Source of the DNA: Alphaproteobacteria bacterium
GTDB lineage: Bacteria > Pseudomonadota > Alphaproteobacteria > Geminicoccales > Geminicoccaceae
Assembly: GCA_027045875.1 (NCBI GenBank)
Contig: JALUAG010000106.1
Coordinates: 38,769-102,768 of the forward strand
Length of the DNA: 64,000 nucleotides
Direction of reading: 5' to 3'
Below, piece by piece: positions 8,100 through 16,995 of this stretch (position 1 is its first letter; the number at the start of each line of letters is the position of its first letter). The notes beneath the pieces were generated by a model. That model had not been told where the DNA came from, ran no database searches, and saw only the letters and a list, made by a program, of their open reading frames with translations. The position numbers and the translations under genes were made by a program.

Positions 8100-9413
8100 A
8101 TGCGGCATGCGCGTGCGCCCAGGAAGGAGGAACTCGATCCGATCGAGATGGCGAGCCGGGACGAGATCGAGGCGCTGCAGCTCGACCGTCTCAAATGGTC
8201 GCTGCGGCATGCCTACGACAACGTTCCCTTCTACCGCGAGCTGTGGGACGAGAAGGGGGTGCATCCCGAGGACGTGCACGCGCTCGAGGACCTGCGGCGG
8301 TTTCCCTTCGTCACCAAGCAGGATCTGCGGCGCTACTACCCCTTCGGCATGTTCGCCGTGCCGCGCGAGCAGGTGGTGCGCATCCACGCCTCCTCCGGCA
8401 CCACCGGCAAGCCGACGGTGGTCGGCTACACGCGCAACGATCTCGAGACTTGGTCGGAGGTGGTGGCCCGCTCCCTGCGCGCGGCCGGCGCCCGGCCCGG
8501 CGAGATCATCCACGTGGTGTACGGCTACGGCCTGTTCACCGGCGGGCTCGGCCTCCACTACGGGGCCGAGCGCATGGGGATGACGGTGGTGCCCATGTCG
8601 GGCGGCATGACCGAGCGCCAGGTCCAGCTGATCGCCGATTTCCGGCCGCAGGTGATCGCCGTCACCCCCTCCTACATGCTGGCCATCGCCGACGAGTTCG
8701 AGCGTCAGGGGCTCGACCCCCGCGAGAGCTCGCTCGAGGTGGGGGTGTTCGGGGCCGAGCCCTGGACCGAAGCCATGCGCCGCGAGATCGAGGAGCGCTT
8801 CGCCATGGACGCGGTCGACATCTACGGGCTGTCCGAGGTGATCGGCCCGGGGGTGGCGATGGAGTGTATCGAGACCAAGGACGGGCTGCACGTATGGGAG
8901 GACCATTTCCTGCCCGAGGTGATCGATCCGGCCACCGGCGAGGTGCTGCCCGACGGCGAGATGGGCGAGCTCGTCTTCACCTCCCTTTCCAAGGAGGCTT
9001 TTCCGGTGATCCGCTACCGCACCCGGGACCTCACCCGGCTGCTGCCGGGCACCGCCCGCAGCATGCGGCGGATGGAGAAGATCACCGGCCGCAGCGACGA
9101 CATGCTGATCATCCGCGGCGTCAATCTGTTCCCCTCCCAGATCGAGGAGCTCCTCGAGGCGGATCCCCGCCTCACCCTCCACTACGTGCTCGAGGTGCGG
9201 CGGGACGGTCCCCTCGATCAGCTCACGGTGCTGGTCGAGGCGCGGCCGGAGGCGGCGGAGGCGTCCGTACGCGAGGCGGCGGAGGCCGAGCTGCGGCACC
9301 ATATCAAGAGCCGCATCGGCGTCAGCGCCGCGGTACGGGTGACCGAGCCCGGAAGCATCGAGCGCTCGATGGGCAAGGCGAAGCGCATCGTCGATCTGCG
9401 CAAGAGCGGCTGA
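8100..9413 (+). CDS. paaK: Phenylacetate-CoA ligase
   Basis: 437 residues, the usual PaaK length. It adenylates phenylacetate and transfers it to CoA, the first step of the pathway. The P-loop-like motif SSGTTGKPTVVGYT is near 99-112, the aromatic-site region YGYGLFTGGLG near 141-151, an IYGLSEVIGPG motif near 241-251, and the hinge/C-terminal domain (KITGRSDDMLIIRGVNLFP) near 327-345. The ATG follows GGGAGGGAGGTTGCC, a strong ribosome site. It is separated from paaGHI by the acyltransferase/ATP-grasp operon. It ends 12 bases before the convergent folD stop. Confidence 0.95.
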   Translation: MRHARAPRKEELDPIEMASRDEIEALQLDRLKWSLRHAYDNVPFYRELWDEKGVHPEDVHALEDLRRFPFVTKQDLRRYYPFGMFAVPREQVVRIHASSGTTGKPTVVGYTRNDLETWSEVVARSLRAAGARPGEIIHVVYGYGLFTGGLGLHYGAERMGMTVVPMSGGMTERQVQLIADFRPQVIAVTPSYMLAIADEFERQGLDPRESSLEVGVFGAEPWTEAMRREIEERFAMDAVDIYGLSEVIGPGVAMECIETKDGLHVWEDHFLPEVIDPATGEVLPDGEMGELVFTSLSKEAFPVIRYRTRDLTRLLPGTARSMRRMEKITGRSDDMLIIRGVNLFPSQIEELLEADPRLTLHYVLEVRRDGPLDQLTVLVEARPEAAEASVREAAEAELRHHIKSRIGVSAAVRVTEPGSIERSMGKAKRIVDLRKSG

Positions 9414-9425
9414 CGGGCGGGCGCC

Positions 9426-10310
9426 TCAGGGCTCGAGGCGGCGGCGGGCGGCGAGCAGCGTGTTGTAGAGCAGACAGGCCACCGTCATCGGCCCCACGCC
9501 GCCCGGCACCGGGGTGATGGCGGCGGCCCGCTCCGCCGCTTCGGCGAAGGCCACGTCGCCGACCAGACGGCTCCCGCCGTCGTCCTCGATGCGATTGATG
9601 CCCACGTCGATCACCACCGCCCCCTCGCGGACCCAGTCGCCGCGCACCATTTCCGGCCGGCCGACGGCGGCCACCAGGATCTCCGCCTCGCGGCAGCGGT
9701 CGGCGAGATCGCGGGTGCGCGAATGGGCCAGGGTGACGGTGGCATCGGCGCCCAGCAGCAGCGCCGCCATCGGCTTGCCGACGATGTTGGAACGCCCCAG
9801 CACCAGCGCCCGACGCCCGCGCAGCCCCTCGCGGCCGAGCACCGATTCGAGCAGCATCATGCAACCGAGCGGCGTGCAGGGCAGCAGCAGGCCGGCCTCG
9901 CGCGGCCGCGCGGCGGCCCACATGCGGCCGACGTTCACGGGGTGGAAACCGTCCACGTCCTTGGCCGGATCGATCGCCTCCAGCACCACCCGGCCGTCGA
10001 TGCCGGCGGGCAGGGGGAGCTGCACCAGGATGCCGTGCACCGAGGGGTCGGCGTTGAGAGCGGCGAGGCGGGCGAGGAGGGCCTCCTGGCCGATGTCGGC
10101 CGGCAGCCGCTCGACCTCGCCCGCGATCCCCACCTCCGCCGCCATCTTCGCCTTGGTGCGCACGTAGACCTGGCTCGCCGGGTTCTCGCCCACCAGCAGC
10201 ACCACGAGGCGCGGCACGACGCCGTGCCGCCAGCGCAGCGCCGCCACCTCCTCGGCCACCCGTGCCCGCAGCGCCGCCGCCCGGGCCCGACCGTCGATGA
10301 TCTCCGCCAT
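9426..10310 (-). CDS. folD: Bifunctional methylenetetrahydrofolate dehydrogenase/cyclohydrolase FolD
   Basis: 294 residues. It interconverts 5,10-methylene-, methenyl- and 10-formyl-tetrahydrofolate using NADP. The catalytic Lys is in [12 protein letters not shown] near 47-58; the second signature VDGFHPVN is near 119-126; the Rossmann segment [16 protein letters not shown] is near 170-185; and the terminal [10 protein letters not shown] is near 267-276. It is the last gene of a minus-strand run (72-codon gene, yggT, DUF167, folD), 34 bases after the DUF167 gene. Confidence 0.95.
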   Translation of the reverse strand: MAEIIDGRARAAALRARVAEEVAALRWRHGVVPRLVVLLVGENPASQVYVRTKAKMAAEVGIAGEVERLPADIGQEALLARLAALNADPSVHGILVQLPLPAGIDGRVVLEAIDPAKDVDGFHPVNVGRMWAAARPREAGLLLPCTPLGCMMLLESVLGREGLRGRRALVLGRSNIVGKPMAALLLGADATVTLAHSRTRDLADRCREAEILVAAVGRPEMVRGDWVREGAVVIDVGINRIEDDGGSRLVGDVAFAEAAERAAAITPVPGGVGPMTVACLLYNTLLAARRRLEP

Positions 10311-10344
10311 GTCGCCGCTCTCCCTCCGTTTCTGCGCGCCCTTC

Positions 10345-10692
10345 CTAACGCCGGCGAGCCTGCCCGCCGCGGGCCCCCGCCTCCGCCGTCAGCGCGACCG
10401 CGCGTTCCCGCAGGGCGACGGGCGGGCCGCGCAGCAGCACGCGCTTGCGGCGCGAGGCGACGCCGCTCCGCAGCTCGACCGCCGAAACGGGCACCCCGAG
10501 CGCGCGGGCGAGCAGCCGGCGCACCGCGAGATTGGCGCGCCCGCCTTCCGCCGGCACCGCCACCCGGACGGCCAGCCAGGCGCCGCCCGCCGCGTCCTCG
10601 ACGATCCCGGTGATCCGGTCCTCGCCGCCCCGCGGCGTCACCCGGACCGCGAGCTCGAGACCCGCACCGGTCGTCCGCCAGGGTACCGCCAC
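10345..10692 (-). CDS. DUF167 (YggU family) protein
   Basis: 115 residues. The DUF167 core covers most of the protein: [17 protein letters not shown] near the N-terminus, then [22 protein letters not shown] and the basic SRRKRVLL segment. The family is small, conserved and of unknown biochemical role, and is very often encoded beside yggT, as here (13 bases downstream). The Ala/Arg-rich last 20 residues are not conserved in the family. Confidence 0.85.
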   Translation of the reverse strand: MAVPWRTTGAGLELAVRVTPRGGEDRITGIVEDAAGGAWLAVRVAVPAEGGRANLAVRRLLARALGVPVSAVELRSGVASRRKRVLLRGPPVALRERAVALTAEAGARGGQARRR

Positions 10693-10705
10693 CGCCGGTT
10701 CCCGC

Positions 10706-10987
10706 TCAGAAGCACAGCAGCTCGAAGGCGAGATCGCGGACGAAGTAGAGGGCGAGGATGAGGACGATCGGCGAGATGTCGAGGCCGCCGAAGCTGGGCA
10801 GGAAATTGCGGATCGGGGCCAGCAGCGGCTCGGTGATGCGGTGGAGGAATTCCCCCACCTGCCAGACGAAGCGGTTGTGGGTGTTGAGGACGTTGAAGGC
10901 GACCAGCCAGCTCAGCACGACCGAGGCGATGAGGAGCCAGATGTAGATCGAGACGACCGTGTCGATCAGTCTGCAGAGCGCGTACAT
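10706..10987 (-). CDS. yggT: YggT family inner-membrane protein
   Basis: 93 residues, one YggT unit. Two membrane segments are visible: residues 12-32 (SIYIWLLIASVVLSWLVAF) and about 68-90. The conserved loop RITEPLLAPIRNFLPSFGGLDISP lies between them. In other bacteria the family has been linked to cell division or ion homeostasis, but its biochemical function is unclear. It lies in the operon of the 72-codon gene, DUF167 and folD. Confidence 0.88.
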   Translation of the reverse strand: MYALCRLIDTVVSIYIWLLIASVVLSWLVAFNVLNTHNRFVWQVGEFLHRITEPLLAPIRNFLPSFGGLDISPIVLILALYFVRDLAFELLCF

Positions 10988-11107
10988 ATCGCTTCGCCCC
11001 TTCGCCCGGGCCGCCGACGCCCCTCCGGTTAGCGGATCCGGTTGCGGGCGGCAAGCGTCGCCGGGCGCCGCCGCCTGCGATCGGGCGACCGCAGGCGGCC
11101 CGTCGGC

Positions 11108-11326
11108 TCAGGCGGGAAGGCGCGCTTTCTCGAACGACGCCACCGCGTCGGCGAGGCGGCGCAGGGCGAAGACGAGCGAGGATTCGTCCCGCATGCGGAA
11201 GGCGGTGCTCACGAGCAGGGCGGCGCTGATCACCGCCTCGCTGCGCTCGTCCCGCGGCTCCGCCGCCCGGGGCGGGATCTCCCCGCTCTTCTGTTCGTAG
11301 TCGAGAATCGCTGCCAGAGCCTTCAT
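11108..11326 (-). CDS. Small hypothetical protein, 72 residues
   Basis: I start it at the ATG at 11326 (MKALAAILDYEQKSGEI), which has AGGGAAG eight bases upstream; a longer start at 11359 is in frame but lacks a site. The protein is predicted helical and charged, with no membrane segment, and I do not recognise a family. It is first in the run leading to yggT (120 bases downstream). A promoter-terminator leader precedes it (11371-11475), so its expression may depend on readthrough of that terminator. Confidence 0.6.
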   Translation of the reverse strand: MKALAAILDYEQKSGEIPPRAAEPRDERSEAVISAALLVSTAFRMRDESSLVFALRRLADAVASFEKARLPA

Positions 11327-11370
11327 TCTCGCTTCCCTCGATGCAGTTGGCGCAAACACGCAGGTCCTCC

Positions 11371-11407
11371 AAAAAAGAGCCCCCGCAAGCGGCTGCTCGG
11401 CGGGGGC
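11371..11407 (-). terminator. Rho-independent terminator, minus strand
   Basis: An 8-bp perfect stem GCCCCCGC / GCGGGGGC (11379-11386 with 11400-11407) around a 13-base loop is followed on the minus strand by TC and six T residues (11376-11371). It lies downstream of a promoter and upstream of the 72-codon gene, so it is either the end of a short RNA or an attenuator. Confidence 0.75.
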
Positions 11408-11440
11408 GCAGTGAGGGAGGGAGGCACCGTCTGACTTGAC
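11371..11440 (-). ncRNA. Candidate ~70-nt terminated leader RNA or small RNA
   Basis: The interval between the predicted start (about 11440) and the terminator has no start codon with a ribosome site and would give a ~70-nt transcript ending in the GC-rich hairpin. It could be a free small RNA or a conditional leader for the 72-codon gene and yggT operon. I match no known RNA family by eye. Confidence 0.4.
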
Positions 11441-11446
11441 GCGCCG

Positions 11447-11475
11447 AACATAGCCTTAACCGAAATCCACGTCAA
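11447..11475 (-). promoter_or_regulatory. Strong sigma70-type promoter, minus strand
   Basis: On the minus strand, -35 TTGACG (11475-11470), a 17-bp spacer and -10 TATGTT (11452-11447). This is one of the best-matched promoters in the window and sits in a stretch of lower G+C. Confidence 0.65.
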
Positions 11476-11785
11476 CAAGAAATGCATCGGCTGTACTTAA
11501 AAACATCAATGACTTCACCGCAAAGCCTTGTCGACTCTTGCGGAAAATTTTGCGACAAGTTTATCCATTTTCAACGCACCCAAGACCAGAACCGGAAATT
11601 CACGTGTTTTCAAGGAGTTGGCCGGCAAAGTCACATCAAGCATCACTTCAAGCGCCGTCCCGGCGCCGATCCCCTCACGGATCGCGCGGATCCCCGGCAC
11701 CGGTTCATATCAAACTTCGAAAACGAACGCTAGCACAAAATGTTAGGTGAAAATTCTCAGATCAGACTTGATGGAATCGCGACAT
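11476..11785. other. Non-coding or decayed lower-G+C region
   Basis: About 310 bases between the leader promoter and the PilZ gene have clearly lower G+C than the genome, with runs such as AAAATTTT. Short frames exist on both strands (minus 11700-11515, GTG start; plus 11528-11746, TTG start), but neither has a good ribosome site or the codon bias of the neighbours. I see no repeat, tRNA or transposase. It may be a gene remnant or a regulatory region for the PilZ or leader transcripts. Confidence 0.5.
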
Positions 11786-12133
11786 TCATGTCGGCGGCGC
11801 GCTCAGCATCAGGAACATCGTCAGCGCATCCTCCGTCTCCGGGTCGAGCTCGAAGGCCAGATGCATGCGTTCCGCACCGGCCCGCAGCACCCGCGCCGCC
11901 AGCCCCCCGGGGACGCCGAAGCAGCCGCATTCGAGCCGCACCCGCCGCCCCTGCCAGTCGGGGCGCCCGGGCAGCACCGCGGCGCCGCCCAGGGAGATGT
12001 CGAGGAGGCCCGCCTCCAGGGTCTCCCCCTCCCGCACCACCCTGACCGGCAGGGTCACCGCATAGCGGCGATACAGCCGGCGGTCCTCGATCGGATCGTC
12101 CTGCGCGTCCACGGGCGGATGGGGGCTGCGCAT
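11786..12133 (-). CDS. PilZ-domain protein
   Basis: 115 residues, a single PilZ domain. The c-di-GMP-binding signature is complete: the N-terminal Arg motif in EDRRLYRRYAV (about 16-26) and DISLGGAAV (about 45-53, D-x-S-x-x-G). PilZ proteins bind cyclic di-GMP and switch motility, surface attachment or envelope functions; the target here is unknown. It is divergent from yebC, and a CtrA-type box lies 82 bases upstream of it, which would suit a motility or cell-cycle gene. Confidence 0.85.
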   Translation of the reverse strand: MRSPHPPVDAQDDPIEDRRLYRRYAVTLPVRVVREGETLEAGLLDISLGGAAVLPGRPDWQGRRVRLECGCFGVPGGLAARVLRAGAERMHLAFELDPETEDALTMFLMLSAPPT

Positions 12134-12214
12134 GCGGCTTCGCTCCTCGCTCGGCCGCCGGAGGGCTGTCGCGGAAGCGGGTGGCGGCCGGCCATCCGGT
12201 ATAGCGGCGCCGGG

Positions 12215-12230
12215 TTAAGGGCCGGTTAAC
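12215..12230. promoter_or_regulatory. CtrA-type binding site TTAA-N7-TTAAC
   Basis: TTAAGGGCCGGTTAAC exactly fits the full CtrA consensus TTAA-N7-TTAA(C). It lies between the divergent PilZ gene and yebC. CtrA is the alphaproteobacterial response regulator of cell-cycle, motility and DNA-repair genes. Confidence 0.6.
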
Positions 12231-12316
12231 GACCGCTCTGGCGGTGGGGCCTCGTCCTCTGGTATAGAGCCGCCAGTTTCCCGCCCGGAAGGACGACAGC
12301 GGCTTTTCGAGGAACG

Positions 12317-13060
12317 ATGGCCGGACACTCCCAGTTCAAGAACATCATGTACCGCAAGAACCGCCAGGACGCCGCCCGGGCACGGCGGTTCACGCGGCTG
12401 GTGCGCGAGATCCAGGTGGCGGCCCGCTCCGGGCTGCCCGATCCCGCCCACAACCCCCGTCTCAGGAGCGCCATCCAGGCCGCCAAGGCGGCCAACGTGC
12501 CCAAGGAGAACATCGAGCGCGCGATCAGGAAGGGCCAGGGCGGCGAGGGCGAGGCCTACGAGGAGGTGCGCTACGAGGGCTACGGCCCGGGCGGGGTGGC
12601 GATCATCGTCGAGGCCCTGACCGACAACCGCAACCGCACCGCGGCCGAGATCCGCGCCGCCTTCAGCAAGCACGGCGGCAGCCTCGGCGAGAGCGGCAGC
12701 GTCGCCTTCCAGTTCGAACGCGTGGGGATCGTGCGCTATCCGGCCGAGGCGGCGGACGCCGACAGCATGCTCGAGGCGGCCATCGAGGCCGGCGCCGAGG
12801 ACTGCCAGAGCGGCGAGGAAGGGCACGAGATCCGCTGTGCGCCGGAGGAGCTGGCGGCCGTGCGGGACGCCCTCGAGGCGCGCTTCGGCCCGCCCGAGGA
12901 GGCGGTCCTCACCTGGCAGCCGCAGGTCACCGTGCCGGTGGCCGAGGACAAGGCTCAGACCCTCTTCAAACTCCTGGAAGCGCTCGACGAGAGCGACGAC
13001 GTCCAGCGCGTGGTGGCCAACTTCGAAGTTTCCGAGGAGGTCCTGGCACGGCTCGCGTGA
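12317..13060 (+). CDS. yebC: YebC/PmpR family protein
   Basis: 247 residues. The N-terminal signature [20 protein letters not shown] (3-22) and the [21 protein letters not shown] segment near 90-110 identify the family. Members were annotated as transcriptional regulators and more recently linked to translation of hard-to-read proline stretches. A TATAGA -10-like element lies about 50 bases upstream. It overlaps the ruvC start by four bases (GTGA) and heads a yebC-ruvCAB-ybgC run, the classical arrangement. Confidence 0.93.
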   Translation: MAGHSQFKNIMYRKNRQDAARARRFTRLVREIQVAARSGLPDPAHNPRLRSAIQAAKAANVPKENIERAIRKGQGGEGEAYEEVRYEGYGPGGVAIIVEALTDNRNRTAAEIRAAFSKHGGSLGESGSVAFQFERVGIVRYPAEAADADSMLEAAIEAGAEDCQSGEEGHEIRCAPEELAAVRDALEARFGPPEEAVLTWQPQVTVPVAEDKAQTLFKLLEALDESDDVQRVVANFEVSEEVLARLA

Positions 13061-13557
13061 TCCGCGTCCTCGGTCTCGATCCGGGCCTGCGGCGCACTGG
13101 CTGGGGCATCGTCGAGGCGGACGGCAACAGTCTCCGGTACCGGGCCTGCGGCACCGTCGAGGTCGCCGCCGAGGGCGACCTCGCGCTCCGGCTGCAACGG
13201 CTCTACGATGCGCTGGCCGCCACCATCCGCGAGTTCCGCCCCCGCGAGGCGGCGGTGGAGGAGACGGTGGTCAACCGCAACGCCGGCTCCTCGCTGAAGC
13301 TCGGCCATGCCCGCGGGGTGGTGCTGCTGGCCGCCGCCCACGGCGGCCTCGCGGTGCACGAGTACGGCGCCAAGACGGTGAAGCGGGCGGTGACCGGCAC
13401 CGGCGGCGCCGACAAGCGGCAGGTGGCGAGCATGGTGCGCATGCTGCTGCCCGGCTGCGGCAACCCCGGCACCGATGCCGCCGACGCCCTCGCGGTCGCC
13501 ATCTGCCATCTCCACCACCGGGCCGGCCGGGCGCTGCTGGCGGCGGTCCCGCCATGA
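13057..13557 (+). CDS. ruvC: Crossover junction endodeoxyribonuclease RuvC
   Basis: 166 residues. It resolves Holliday junctions by symmetric cleavage, working with RuvAB. The four acidic metal ligands are visible: D8 ([11 protein letters not shown]), E68 (AAVEETVV), D139 and D142 ([12 protein letters not shown]). GTG start overlapping yebC; its stop overlaps the ruvA ATG (ATGA). Length is normal. Confidence 0.95.
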   Translation: MIRVLGLDPGLRRTGWGIVEADGNSLRYRACGTVEVAAEGDLALRLQRLYDALAATIREFRPREAAVEETVVNRNAGSSLKLGHARGVVLLAAAHGGLAVHEYGAKTVKRAVTGTGGADKRQVASMVRMLLPGCGNPGTDAADALAVAICHLHHRAGRALLAAVPP

Positions 13558-14156
13558 TCGCGCTCCTGCGCGGCCGGGTCGCCGTGTCCGAGGAGGAGGC
13601 GGTGGTGATCGACGTCGGCGGGGTGGGCTACCGGGTGTTCTGCGACGCCCGCACCCTGGCCGCCCTGCCGCCCGCGGGCGAGGCGGTGGAACTCCTGATC
13701 GAGACCCACATGCGCGAGGGGGCGATCCAGCTCTTCGGCTTCCGCGACCGGGCGGGCCAGCACTGGTTCCGCCTGCTGCAGAACATCCAGGGGGTGGGGG
13801 CGCGTCTCGCCCTGGCGCTGCTCTCCGCGCTCACCCCCGAGGAGCTCGCCGCCGCCATCGCCGCCCAGGACCGCAGCGCCCTCGCCCGGGCGAACGGCGT
13901 CGGCCCGCGCCTCGCCGGCCGCATCATCGCCGAGCTCGAGGACCGGCTGGGCAGTCTGCCGCCGGCGATGGCCGCCGGTCCCGCCGCCGCCTCCCCCGGC
14001 GACGACGCCCTCGGTGACGCGGTGTCGGCGCTCCTGCATCTGGGCTACGGCCGCAGCGAGGCCCATCGGGCGGCCACCCTGGCGCGCGACCGGCTCGGGC
14101 CGGAGGTCGCGGTCGACCGGCTCATCCGCGAGGCCCTGAAGGAGCTCGCCCCGTGA
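13554..14156 (+). CDS. ruvA: Holliday junction DNA helicase subunit RuvA
   Basis: 200 residues. A tetrameric junction-binding subunit that loads RuvB. N-terminal OB fold ([21 protein letters not shown] onwards), helix-hairpin-helix repeats ([18 protein letters not shown] near 79-96 and [16 protein letters not shown] near 114-129), then a flexible Ala/Pro linker and the C-terminal RuvB-binding domain ([16 protein letters not shown]). ATG at 13554 overlaps the ruvC stop; GTGA overlap with ruvB. Confidence 0.95.
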   Translation: MIALLRGRVAVSEEEAVVIDVGGVGYRVFCDARTLAALPPAGEAVELLIETHMREGAIQLFGFRDRAGQHWFRLLQNIQGVGARLALALLSALTPEELAAAIAAQDRSALARANGVGPRLAGRIIAELEDRLGSLPPAMAAGPAAASPGDDALGDAVSALLHLGYGRSEAHRAATLARDRLGPEVAVDRLIREALKELAP

Positions 14157-15187
14157 CCGACCGGCTGACCACCCGCGAGGAACTCGCGGAGGATCTCGAC
14201 CAGGGGCTGCGCCCCCGCCGCCTCGACGCCTTCATCGGCCAGGAACGTCAGCGCGCCAATCTGCGGGTGTTCATCGACGCCGCCCGCGGCCGCAGCGAGC
14301 CCCTCGACCATGTGCTGTTCGCCGGCCCGCCCGGCCTCGGCAAGACCACCCTCGCGCAGATCGTCGCCGCCGAGCTCGGGGTCGGGTTCCGCATGACCTC
14401 GGGGCCGATCATCGTCCGCGCCGGCGATCTCGCGGCGCTGCTCACCAACCTCCAGCCGCGCGACGTGCTGTTCATCGACGAGATCCACCGCCTCGCCCCG
14501 GCGGTGGAGGAGATCCTCTATCCGGCGATGGAGGACTTCAAGCTCGACCTCATGATCGGCGAGGGGCCGGCGGCCCGGTCGGTGCGCATCGATCTGCCGC
14601 CCTTCACGCTGATCGGCGCCACCACCCGCACCGGTCTCCTGACGACGCCGCTGCGCGACCGCTTCGGCATCCTCGCCCGCCTCGACTTCTATGCGGTCGA
14701 GGAGCTCGAGGCGATCGTCGCCCGTGGCGCCGCCCTGCTCGGGCTCGAACTGGCGCCCGAGGGGGCGCGGGAGATCGCCCGCCGCGCCCGCGGCACGCCC
14801 CGCATCGCCACCCGCCTGCTGCGCCGGGTGCGCGATTTCGCCACCGTCCGGGGCGACGGGCCGGTGGACGCGGCGCTGGCCGACGAGGCGCTGACCCGGC
14901 TCGAGGTGGACCATCTCGGCCTCGACGCCCTCGACCGCCGCTATCTCGGGGCCATCGCCCACAACTACGGCGGCGGGCCGGTGGGCATCGACACTCTGGC
15001 GGCGGCGCTCTCCGAGCAGCGCGACACTCTCGAGGAAACGGTGGAGCCCTTCCTGCTCCAGCAGGGCCTCCTGCAGCGCACCCCGCGCGGCCGGGTGCTG
15101 ACCCGCCTCGCCTGGCGGCATCTGGGGCTCGAGATGCCGGCGCGCCTGCTCGACCAGCCCGAGCTGTTCGACGGGAAGGCGGATTGA
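14153..15187 (+). CDS. ruvB: Holliday junction DNA helicase RuvB
   Basis: 344 residues. The AAA+ motor of branch migration. Walker [10 protein letters not shown] is at 58-66, Walker B FIDEIHRL near 108-115, sensor segment [19 protein letters not shown] near 157-175 (including the arginine finger region), and a C-terminal winged helix from about 250. GTG start overlaps ruvA by four bases, and its stop overlaps the TTG start of ybgC. Confidence 0.96.
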   Translation: MTDRLTTREELAEDLDQGLRPRRLDAFIGQERQRANLRVFIDAARGRSEPLDHVLFAGPPGLGKTTLAQIVAAELGVGFRMTSGPIIVRAGDLAALLTNLQPRDVLFIDEIHRLAPAVEEILYPAMEDFKLDLMIGEGPAARSVRIDLPPFTLIGATTRTGLLTTPLRDRFGILARLDFYAVEELEAIVARGAALLGLELAPEGAREIARRARGTPRIATRLLRRVRDFATVRGDGPVDAALADEALTRLEVDHLGLDALDRRYLGAIAHNYGGGPVGIDTLAAALSEQRDTLEETVEPFLLQQGLLQRTPRGRVLTRLAWRHLGLEMPARLLDQPELFDGKAD

Positions 15188-15606
15188 GGGTCGGCGGGAA
15201 GCATCGCGCCCGCTTCCGCGTCTATTACGAGGACACCGACGCGGGAGGGATCGTCTACCATGCCAACCATCTGCGCTTCGCCGAGCGCACCCGCACCGAG
15301 ATGCTGCGGGAGTGGGGGTTCGACCATCCCGGCCTGCGGGACCGCCACGGTGTCCAGTTCACCGTCCGCCGCTGCCGCATCGAGTTCCTCGGCCCGGCCC
15401 GGCTCGACGAGATGCTGACGGTGGAGACCGAGGTCCTGGAGATGCGCGGTGCCCGGCTCGAGCTCCTGCAGCGCATCCGCGGCGAGCGGGGTCCGGTGGC
15501 CGAGATCGCCGTCACCCTGGCGCTGGTCGATCTGCGGATGCGGCCGGTGCGCGTCGACCGCATCCTGCCCACGGGGCCGTCCGCCGGCGGCCGTTCGGAG
15601 GGCTGA
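15184..15606 (+). CDS. ybgC: Tol-Pal-associated acyl-CoA thioesterase YbgC
   Basis: 140 residues, 4-hydroxybenzoyl-CoA thioesterase-type hotdog fold. The catalytic Asp is in [19 protein letters not shown] near 14-32. In other bacteria YbgC acts on acyl-CoA or acyl-carrier substrates at the membrane. The only upstream start in frame is a TTG overlapping the ruvB stop (15184), a rare start but consistent with coupling. It closes the ruv run and precedes the tol promoter. Confidence 0.9.
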   Translation: MRVGGKHRARFRVYYEDTDAGGIVYHANHLRFAERTRTEMLREWGFDHPGLRDRHGVQFTVRRCRIEFLGPARLDEMLTVETEVLEMRGARLELLQRIRGERGPVAEIAVTLALVDLRMRPVRVDRILPTGPSAGGRSEG

Positions 15607-15615
15607 GGTTCCCGC

Positions 15616-15644
15616 TTGACAGCCTTTCGGACGAAACTGATACC
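15616..15644 (+). promoter_or_regulatory. Candidate promoter of the tol-pal operon
   Basis: A perfect -35 TTGACA (15616-15621), 17-bp spacer and weaker -10 GATACC (15639-15644) lie in the 143-bp gap before tolQ. The tol genes can therefore be transcribed apart from ruvCAB. Confidence 0.55.
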
Positions 15645-15749
15645 TCGGTATCCACGATCGACGCGTGACCCGTCCGGAGCCGCGCACTATCTCCGGTGGT
15701 GTTGCCGGGACCCCCGGCAGCCTTCTCGCAACGCAGGAAACGACGCGAC

Positions 15750-16472
15750 ATGGATAGCGACGTGATCACCGGCGCCGGTCTCGGCGATGCGACGGCGGGC
15801 ACCAGCCTCCTCGAGCTCGTGCTCGACGCCGATCCGGTCGTCAAGCTCGTCATGCTGCTGCTGCTGCTGGCCTCCATCTGGTGCTGGGCGGTGATCATCG
15901 ACAAGACGGTGCGGCTGGGCCGGCTGCGCCGCAAGGCCAATCTCTTCGAGCGGCTGTTCTGGTCCGGCGCCTCGCTGGACGAGCTCTACCGGCGGCTCGC
16001 CAAGCGCCCCGATCACCCCATGGCCCTCATCTTCACCAACGCCATGGCGGAATGGAAGGAGGCGCCGCGCAACCTCGATCCCGAGGGCCAGCGCAACCTG
16101 ATCGAGCGGGTGACGCGGGTAATGGAGCTCACCCTGCAGCGCGAGATGGTGGCCCTCGAGCGCAGCCTGCCGTCGCTCGCCACCATCGGCGCCACCGCCC
16201 CCTTCGTCGGCCTGTTCGGCACCGTCTGGGGCATCATGAACAGCTTCCAGTCCATCGCCCTCACCAAGAACACCACCCTTGCGGTGGTGGCGCCGGGCAT
16301 CGCCGAGGCCCTGTTCGCCACCGCGATGGGTCTCCTGGCCGCGATCCCGGCGGTGGTGGCCTACAACAAGCTGTCGGAGATGCTCGATGCCTACGCCGAG
16401 CGGCTCGGCAGCTTCAGCGACGAGTTCGGGGTCGTGCTCGGGCGCGAGCTCGACACGCGCAGGGTCGCCTGA
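15750..16472 (+). CDS. tolQ: Tol-Pal system inner-membrane proton channel subunit TolQ
   Basis: 240 residues from the ATG at 15750 (MDSDVITGAG), behind CAGGAAA; an in-frame start at 15696 has no site. TolQ and TolR form the proton-driven motor that energises TolA for outer-membrane constriction at division. Three membrane segments: about 30-50, 138-160 (ATIGATAPFVGLFGTVWGIM) and 175-200 (GIAEALFATAMGLLAAIPAV), the ExbB/MotA pattern with the conserved Thr/Pro residues. Confidence 0.95.
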   Translation: MDSDVITGAGLGDATAGTSLLELVLDADPVVKLVMLLLLLASIWCWAVIIDKTVRLGRLRRKANLFERLFWSGASLDELYRRLAKRPDHPMALIFTNAMAEWKEAPRNLDPEGQRNLIERVTRVMELTLQREMVALERSLPSLATIGATAPFVGLFGTVWGIMNSFQSIALTKNTTLAVVAPGIAEALFATAMGLLAAIPAVVAYNKLSEMLDAYAERLGSFSDEFGVVLGRELDTRRVA

Positions 16473-16475
16473 GCG

Positions 16476-16985
<510 letters not shown>

Positions 16986-16995
16986 GGCGGAGACC

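Noticed and set aside
11515..11746. Small frames on both strands in the low-G+C gap
   Set aside because: Weak start codons (GTG, TTG), no ribosome site, third-position G+C below the neighbours, no family resemblance. Kept only as part of the region description.
12837..14156. Apparent single 439-codon protein across yebC, ruvC and ruvA
   Set aside because: Only the last 200 codons (from 13554) are RuvA. The rest is out-of-frame reading of yebC and ruvC.
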